From the NCBI GenBank assembly GCA_964642315.1, contig CAZXOG010000002.1, positions 62,001-126,000 of the forward strand: a stretch of DNA of 64,000 bases, given 5' to 3'. This stretch comes from JAGVDM01 sp964642315 (GTDB lineage: Bacteria > Patescibacteriota > Gracilibacteria > Peribacterales > Peribacteraceae). Positions 59,522 through 64,000 of this stretch are shown here, piece by piece. The position numbers and the translations under genes are program-made. A model generated the notes under the pieces. The model saw nothing but the letters and a program-made list of their open reading frames with translations, searched no databases and was not told the DNA's origin. The stretch's first letter is position 1, and the number at the start of each line of letters is the position of its first letter.

Positions 59522-60115
59522 CTACTTCTTCCGGCGGATCGGTGCCGGCTTTGCCGCCGTAGCCGTCTTCGTCGTCTTCCGCGGCATGTCGAGCGTCATG
59601 AAGACGAGGAACAGCCCGAAGAGCAGGATGGTGAGCGGCATGCTCCACCAGCCCGCCGTTGCGGTGCTATCCAGTGCGATGGCGAGCGTGAGGTACAGCA
59701 CCGAGAGTACCAGCGAGAGCTGGCCCATGGATTTCACGGTGAAGTGGTAGATCGTCGCCGGGACGCGCCGCGCCTCCGCCGGCAGCTCGCGCAGCCGGTA
59801 ATCGTGCCAGAGGAAGAGGATGCCGCCGGTGGCGAACACGAGCACGAGGCTGAAGTACACCTCCGCCGTGAATCCCGCGCCGCCGAAGACGGCGATGAGT
59901 GAAGGGACGGCGCTCAGTGCCATGAGCAGCACGCTCACGAGCAGCATGGTGTACCCGAAGATTGCGCGGCCGACGTTCTCCGGCTGGCCGCTCTGTTCCA
60001 TGGTGCGTGCGAGCAGGAGGAACGCGAGCAGCTCCACCGCCACGATGCCGACGAGCAGCGCGAAGATGTTCTGGACGAACGCGAGGATATCGAAGAGGAA
60101 TTGGTTTGCTTCCAT
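59522..60115 (-). CDS. Multi-pass membrane protein, unknown
   Basis: 197 aa with five probable transmembrane helices (about residues 10-36, 50-72, 82-103, 128-150 and 153-175) and a basic C-terminal tail (PRKTTKTATAAKPAPIRRKK). Not recognised. It sits between rplK and rplA, which are neighbours in nearly all bacteria, on the same strand. A TAGGCT -10-like box lies about 24 nt before the ATG. Confidence 0.78.
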   Translation of the reverse strand: MEANQFLFDILAFVQNIFALLVGIVAVELLAFLLLARTMEQSGQPENVGRAIFGYTMLLVSVLLMALSAVPSLIAVFGGAGFTAEVYFSLVLVFATGGILFLWHDYRLRELPAEARRVPATIYHFTVKSMGQLSLVLSVLYLTLAIALDSTATAGWWSMPLTILLFGLFLVFMTLDMPRKTTKTATAAKPAPIRRKK

Positions 60116-60250
60116 GGGAGCGTAAGGAAAGGGCGGCTTGTAGCCTACGGATTCCTGGGTCTGCTGGCGAGGCCGAACCTGTTGCGCGGTTGCGGAATTT
60201 GCGTTGGAACAGTGAAGCGTGTTCCTCCGTGCTTTCCGGTATTCCGCGCG

Positions 60251-60673
60251 TTATTCCACGTTCACCCCCATGGACCGTGCCGTGCCGGCAACGGTGCGCA
60301 TCGCACTCTCCAGACTCGTGGTATTGAGATCCTTCATCTTCGCTTCTGCGATCTCTTTGACCTGCTGCTTGGTGATGGTGCCTACCTTGTTCTTGTTCGG
60401 TTCGCCGCTGCCTTTCTGGATTTTCGCTCTTTCCATAATGAGCTGGGCGACGGGGGCCTGTTTGGTGACGAACGTGAACGACCGGTCGGTGTAGACGGTG
60501 ATGACCACCGGCACCACCTGCCCGCGGCGGTCCTGCGTTTTCTCGTTGAACTTCGTGCAGAATTCCTGGATGTTGATCCCGGCCTGGCCGAGCACGGGCC
60601 CGAGCGGCGGGGCGGGATTCGCCTGGCCACCGGTTGCCTGTGCCTTGATGATTTTTGCGACTTGCTTCGGCAT
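60251..60673 (-). CDS. rplK: 50S ribosomal protein L11
   Basis: 140 aa, standard. N-terminal KIIKAQATGGQANPAPPLGPVLGQAGINI (the proline-rich GTPase-centre domain) and the C-terminal rRNA-binding domain ITKQQVKEIAEAKMKDLNTTSLESAMRTVAGTARSMG are both typical. nusG and secE, its usual upstream neighbours, are absent; the upstream gene is an unknown exported protein. It has its own promoter. Confidence 0.96.
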   Translation of the reverse strand: MPKQVAKIIKAQATGGQANPAPPLGPVLGQAGINIQEFCTKFNEKTQDRRGQVVPVVITVYTDRSFTFVTKQAPVAQLIMERAKIQKGSGEPNKNKVGTITKQQVKEIAEAKMKDLNTTSLESAMRTVAGTARSMGVNVE

Positions 60674-60681
60674 GCCGGTGC

Positions 60682-60710
60682 ACTCTACGCAGGTGTTCCG
60701 GCACCGTCAA
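60682..60710 (-). promoter_or_regulatory. Promoter of rplK
   Basis: Minus-strand TTGACG (60705-60710), 17-bp spacer, TAGAGT (60682-60687), ending 8 nt before the ATG at 60673. Confidence 0.65.
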
Positions 60711-60763
60711 CGATGTTCGCGGGGATTCGTGCGGGTATGAGGGTTAGGGCTGGGGCTGGTTCG

Positions 60764-61408
60764 TTACTCCGTCACCGCGTCGATGAGATCGAACATCACC
60801 TCTTCGCTGCCCTTTGCGATGTGCACCTCGTACAGGCGTTCCCGCACCCGGACGAAAACGATGCGTTCCTCGCTGATGCCCGGATCGAGGAAGGAGAGGA
60901 AATTCCGCACGGGCTTGCCTTCCCGCCGCTGTGTTTCGTCAACGAGATCCTGCACTGCCGGCGTGAACGACTCGTGCAGTGCCTCCTTGAGTGCCAGGAA
61001 GATGAGTTTGATCTTGGGTGAATCCGCCCAGGCAATCACACCCGCGCGGTCGCCATCCTTGAGGAGCACTGCCCCCGTGACAGTTGCGCCATCATCGGGG
61101 GAGACGATGCGTGAGAGGAAGATAGGTTCTGCGATCGCTTCTACCTGGAATTTGAACTGGCCGAGGATGATCCCGACATCCGGTCCTTCCTGCTTACGGA
61201 CACCATCCTCCGCCGGCGCTTCCGTTGGTTGCTCGCCTGTATCCGGCTGCACTGTTGGCTGCGGGAGCGCCGGTTCGGTGGTCGGCTGCGGTTCGGGCGT
61301 GCCGGAGACCGAAGCAAAGGGGCGGATCTGCTCCACGAAGAGCGCATCCGCGGTGCCGAGCCCGATCAGGATGGCCAGGAAGACGGCGGTGGAGAAGATG
61401 CCGCGCAT
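60764..61408 (-). CDS. Exported or membrane-anchored hypothetical protein
   Basis: 214 aa. A signal/anchor helix (about residues 3-22, IFSTAVFLAILIGLGTADALF) is followed by a Pro/Thr/Glu/Gln-rich linker (about 30-75) and a compact C-terminal domain (about 85-214) that I do not recognise. A TACAAT -10 box ends 8 nt before the ATG at 61408; the ATG at 61447 lies upstream of that box. Divergent from ruvB with a 78-bp gap. Confidence 0.75.
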   Translation of the reverse strand: MRGIFSTAVFLAILIGLGTADALFVEQIRPFASVSGTPEPQPTTEPALPQPTVQPDTGEQPTEAPAEDGVRKQEGPDVGIILGQFKFQVEAIAEPIFLSRIVSPDDGATVTGAVLLKDGDRAGVIAWADSPKIKLIFLALKEALHESFTPAVQDLVDETQRREGKPVRNFLSFLDPGISEERIVFVRVRERLYEVHIAKGSEEVMFDLIDAVTE

Positions 61409-61486
61409 TGCGCAGGATTGTACACCTTCCCTCCGGTTCTCCACCACCGGGTGGCCGCGGGGACTTGTGTGCTATGCTTCTCATCC

Positions 61487-62530
61487 ATGGCGATTGCCCG
61501 TACTCGTCGGCAAGCTGCAGTGACTCCCGCGAAGACCGTCCGCGATGGCGACGCGTTCGAGCAGACATTGCGGCCGCGGGAACTCACGGAGTACATCGGG
61601 CAGGCCGATGTGAAGGGGCACCTGCTCGTGCACATGGCCGCTGCGCGCAAGCGCGGCGAACCACTCGGCCACACGCTGCTCCACGGGCCCCCAGGTCTCG
61701 GCAAGACGACGCTCGCGCACATCATCGGTCGGGAGATGCAGGCACAGGTCCGCGTGACGAGCGGGCCCGCGATTGAGAAGCCGGGGGATCTGGCATCGCT
61801 CCTCACGAACCTTGAGGCGGGGGATGTGCTCTTCATCGACGAGATCCATCGCATGCGACCCGTGATTGAGGAGGTGCTCTACAGCGCCATGGAGGATTTC
61901 GCGCTTGATCTGGTGATCGGCAAGGGGCCCACAGCCCGTTCGATGCGTCTGGAGCTCAAACCGTTCACGCTGGTCGGGGCCACGACGAAAGTGGGGTCCA
62001 TCAGTGCGCCGCTGCGCGACCGGTTCCCCCACGTGTTCAAGCTCGCGTTCTACTCGCCCGCCGAAATGGAGCAGATTGTCGAGCGCACTGCGCGCATTCT
62101 CCAGGTTCATCTCGATCATGGGGTTGCCGAACGCATTGCCTGTTGCTGCCGTGCAACGCCGCGCGTGGCCAACCGCCTCGTGCGGTCCGTGCGGGACTTT
62201 GCGCAGGTGGAGAACGAAGTGGTGATCACTCTCGGCCGCGTGACCACCACGCTCGATGCTCTCGGTATCGACGTGCACGGCCTCGACCGCACGGACCGTG
62301 CGATTCTCTCTGCCATTGTCGAGAAATTCAGCGGCGGCCCCGTTGGACTCTCTACGCTTGCCGCTGCGACCGCGGAAGAAGAAGAAACAGTGGAGGACGT
62401 GTACGAGCCGTACCTCCTCCAGCAGGGCTACCTGCAGCGTACGCCGAAAGGCCGCATGGCGACGAGGCACACATACGAGCTCCTCGGCGTGGAGGTTCCC
62501 GAGCAGGCGCAGTCGGCACTATTCTCTTAA
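61487..62530 (+). CDS. ruvB: Holliday junction branch migration ATPase RuvB
   Basis: 347-aa hexameric AAA+ motor. Landmarks: LRPRELTEYIGQADVK, Walker A G67-P-P-G-L-G-K-T74, FIDEIHRM (Walker B), the RuvA-contacting hairpin around DLVIGKGPTARSM, sensor-1 LVGATTKVGSISAPLRDRF and winged helix at the C-terminus (LQRTPKGRMAT). An extended -10 box (TGC-TATGCT) ends 8 nt before the ATG. Partner of ruvA at 1.8 kb; ruvC is not in the window. Confidence 0.96.
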   Translation: MAIARTRRQAAVTPAKTVRDGDAFEQTLRPRELTEYIGQADVKGHLLVHMAAARKRGEPLGHTLLHGPPGLGKTTLAHIIGREMQAQVRVTSGPAIEKPGDLASLLTNLEAGDVLFIDEIHRMRPVIEEVLYSAMEDFALDLVIGKGPTARSMRLELKPFTLVGATTKVGSISAPLRDRFPHVFKLAFYSPAEMEQIVERTARILQVHLDHGVAERIACCCRATPRVANRLVRSVRDFAQVENEVVITLGRVTTTLDALGIDVHGLDRTDRAILSAIVEKFSGGPVGLSTLAAATAEEEETVEDVYEPYLLQQGYLQRTPKGRMATRHTYELLGVEVPEQAQSALFS

Positions 62531-62537
62531 GGGCGAT

Positions 62538-62570
62538 GTTCTTTCTTTGCCTATCCGATAAAGAAAGAAC
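62538..62570. terminator. Hairpin after ruvB
   Basis: Perfect 11-bp arms GTTCTTTCTTT (62538-62548) and AAAGAAAGAAC (62560-62570) with an 11-nt loop, 7 bp after the ruvB stop. It can act for ruvB and for the convergent glycosyltransferase gene. The remaining 134 bp to 62704 contain nothing I can name. Confidence 0.6.
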
Positions 62571-62704
62571 CAAAGAAAACGCACCGCGTGCCAAAGCTCC
62601 TCCGCCTGCCGCAACACCTCCCGTGGCGCGCGGCCAGCACCGTCTTTTGGCATAGCGAGGGCAGTGTGTATTCCTCTGTTCTCCGCCGAGATGCCGGATA
62701 CGTT

Positions 62705-63832
62705 TTAGAGCAGCGCGAGTGCAGCGCGTATTCCTTCTTCGAATCGTGCGCGCGAGAACTGCGCCGCGCGCCGCTTGCACACCACGGCGTCGAATTGCTC
62801 TTTCCGGAACGAGGTGAGTTTTTCCGCAAGGGATTCCGGTGTCGGTTCGCGGAAGAACGTTCCCGTCACTCCTTCTTCAACCGTTTCGGTGACGCCCCCC
62901 GCGCCGAACGCGACAACCGGCGTTCCGCAGGCCATGGATTCCAGTGCAACGAGGCAGAAATCCTCTTCCCCGGGCACGATGGTTGCCTGTGCGCCGCCGT
63001 AGAGATCGGCGAGTTCGTCGCCTTCGCGGTATCCATAGAATTCCACGGTGGGTCCGGCCATCCGCTCCAGGCGTTTGCGGTCCGGTCCTTCCCCAATGAT
63101 CTTGAGGTGCGCGTTGCACCGGTTGCAAGCGACGATGGCCAGGTCAATGCGTTTGTACCGCGCGAGTGTCGAGACGATGAGGAAATAGGCGGGATGTTCC
63201 CGTTCCACCGGTGCGGGGGTAGAGGCGAGCCATCGGTCATCGATCGGAGGTTCCAACACCGTGCTCTCGTGCCGCCAGTAGAGCTCAATGCGGCGCTGCA
63301 CTTCCTTCGATGCCGCGATCAAGCGGTCCGGCCGCGCGGCGGCCTCGGCATCCCACACGCGAAGTCGGTGGAAGACGCGCCGGAGATGTGCGCGCTTGAG
63401 CGGTCCGAGAACTCCCATTCCGGCGCGGTCCAGCACCTCATGCGTGCGGTCCCACAAGTATCGGGCGGGGGAGTGCACGTAACAAAGGTGCTTCGGCGCG
63501 CCATTCGTGATGATGCCGTGCACGAACGCGGAGGAAGAGGAGAGCACGAGGTCGTACTCCCGGAAATCCCATGCCTGCACGGCCTGTGGAAACTGCGAAA
63601 GGTAGAGGTGATGGTTGAACGGTGATCCGAGGAGGGGGAGCGATGCGCGGAGAATGGAGGGTTGCAGCCTGCTCGTGCGGATCCGTTCCCTCGGGAACCA
63701 CTCTCCGAGTTTCCGTTCATCGTAGAGCAATGTGTAGATCGGAGCCTCGGGAAACATCCCCGCGAACACCCGCAGCACGCGCTCGGCGCCGCCTTTCATC
63801 GTGAGCAGTTCGTGGACGAGGGCGATCTTCAT
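62705..63832 (-). CDS. Family 4 glycosyltransferase
   Basis: 375 aa, GT-B fold. N-terminal KIALVHELLTMKGGAERVLRVFAGMFP and the C-terminal donor-site motif E-x7-E in PGEEDFCLVALESMACGTPVVAFGAGGVTETV identify a GT4 retaining transferase. No membrane segment. Likely adds a sugar to a surface polysaccharide or lipid-linked intermediate, possibly on the undecaprenyl carrier from uppS; donor and acceptor are unknown. A TAGACT -10 box ends 8 nt before the ATG at 63832. Confidence 0.9.
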   Translation of the reverse strand: MKIALVHELLTMKGGAERVLRVFAGMFPEAPIYTLLYDERKLGEWFPRERIRTSRLQPSILRASLPLLGSPFNHHLYLSQFPQAVQAWDFREYDLVLSSSSAFVHGIITNGAPKHLCYVHSPARYLWDRTHEVLDRAGMGVLGPLKRAHLRRVFHRLRVWDAEAAARPDRLIAASKEVQRRIELYWRHESTVLEPPIDDRWLASTPAPVEREHPAYFLIVSTLARYKRIDLAIVACNRCNAHLKIIGEGPDRKRLERMAGPTVEFYGYREGDELADLYGGAQATIVPGEEDFCLVALESMACGTPVVAFGAGGVTETVEEGVTGTFFREPTPESLAEKLTSFRKEQFDAVVCKRRAAQFSRARFEEGIRAALALL

Positions 63833-63875
63833 CGGGGGCAAGTCTACACGCTTTCCCGTTTCCTTCGCCCGTCAC

Positions 63876-63903
63876 TTGTCGCAGAATACGTTGTGCGTAC
63901 CCT
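63876..63903 (+). promoter_or_regulatory. Promoter of tRNA-Lys
   Basis: TTGTCG (63876-63881), 16-bp spacer, TACCCT (63898-63903); the tRNA begins 30 nt later. Confidence 0.5.
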
Positions 63904-63932
63904 CAGGAACGCACATGTTCCTTTCCTTCTCC

Positions 63933-64000
63933 GGGTCAGTAGCTCAGTGGTAGAGCAGTAGGCTTTTAACCTATTGGCCGTGGGTTCGATCCCCACCTGA
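63933..64000 (+). tRNA. tRNA-Lys (TTT), cut by the window end
   Basis: Acceptor 5' strand GGGTCAG, D-arm AGCTCAGTGGTAGAGC, anticodon stem-loop GTAGG-CTTTTAA-CCTAT giving anticodon TTT, T-arm GTGGG-TTCGATC-CCCAC. The window stops inside the 3' acceptor strand, so the 3' end and any encoded CCA are not seen. Confidence 0.93.

Noticed and set aside
59522..60115. Membrane gene next to rplK read as secE
   Set aside because: SecE is a short protein with one or three helices and lies upstream of nusG; this protein has five helices, lies downstream of rplK and lacks the SecE motif.

Overview
The window is a dense, roughly 60% G+C bacterial chromosome segment with about 57 protein genes, three tRNA genes (Val-CAC, Gly-TCC and Lys-TTT, the last cut by the window end), no rRNA, no CRISPR array and no insertion sequence. 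TGA is used as an ordinary stop, so this is the standard bacterial code. The gene mix points to the Candidate Phyla Radiation (Patescibacteria), most likely Peregrinibacteria/Peribacteria: scattered type IV secretion-like genes (VirD4/TraG ATPase, PrgI, a TraC/VirB4 N-terminal protein, a VirB2-like pilin), large surface proteins, archaeal-type phosphoenolpyruvate carboxylase and a complete archaeal-flavoured mevalonate cluster. The lineage is an inference from gene content; nothing here is a definitive marker.

Layout. 1-5.6 kb: thioredoxin, glucose-6-phosphate isomerase with ruvA, a secreted M23 peptidase, a metallophosphoesterase with rsmI. 5.7-12.2 kb: gyrA, rpmE, hrcA behind a CIRCE operator, a VirD4-like ATPase. 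12.3-17.7 kb: a DUF4015-type glycoside hydrolase, glyA with 5-formyl-THF cyclo-ligase, dnaX, a DsbA-like lipoprotein. 17.7-25.5 kb: a DM13-like lipoprotein with an unknown 608-aa protein, dcd, tRNA-Val, and a giant repeat-rich surface protein. 25.6-32.4 kb: ppcA, a short unknown ORF, a RluA-type synthase, trpS, maf, a 48-aa acidic ORF, a YgjP-type metallopeptidase. 32.4-40.1 kb, minus strand: the isoprenoid cluster idi, uppS, mevalonate kinase, mevalonate diphosphate decarboxylase, HMG-CoA reductase, HMG-CoA synthase, thiolase, and last a DUF35 OB-fold fused to a guanylate-kinase-like domain. 40-46 kb: MscS, pdxS/pdxT, a VIT transporter, an A+T-richer glutamate-cysteine ligase, a degenerate GGDEF protein. 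46-57 kb: an SLH+CAP surface protein, yidD, HIT, ribosomal protein S1, PrgI/TraC-like genes, clpC behind a CIRCE-like operator, an AI-2E exporter with a VirB2-like pilin. 57-64 kb: dus, a phosphatase, rplA, a membrane protein, rplK, ruvB, a glycosyltransferase, tRNA-Lys.

Most striking points. (1) In the mevalonate operon no ordinary phosphomevalonate kinase is visible. The terminal gene fuses DUF35, the protein that bridges thiolase and HMG-CoA synthase in archaea, to a P-loop kinase of the guanylate kinase family. That kinase keeps the phosphate-binding residues but has lost the guanine-recognition residues, so it is a candidate for the missing enzyme. (2) About 20 genes have a -10 box ending only 6-10 bases before the start codon and no Shine-Dalgarno sequence, so leaderless transcription appears to be the default for first genes. 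(3) An HrcA heat-shock circuit is visible: a perfect CIRCE overlaps the hrcA promoter and a symmetric variant sits before clpC. (4) A 39-bp palindrome made of four CCGTAT half-sites lies directly before the HMG-CoA reductase start codon.
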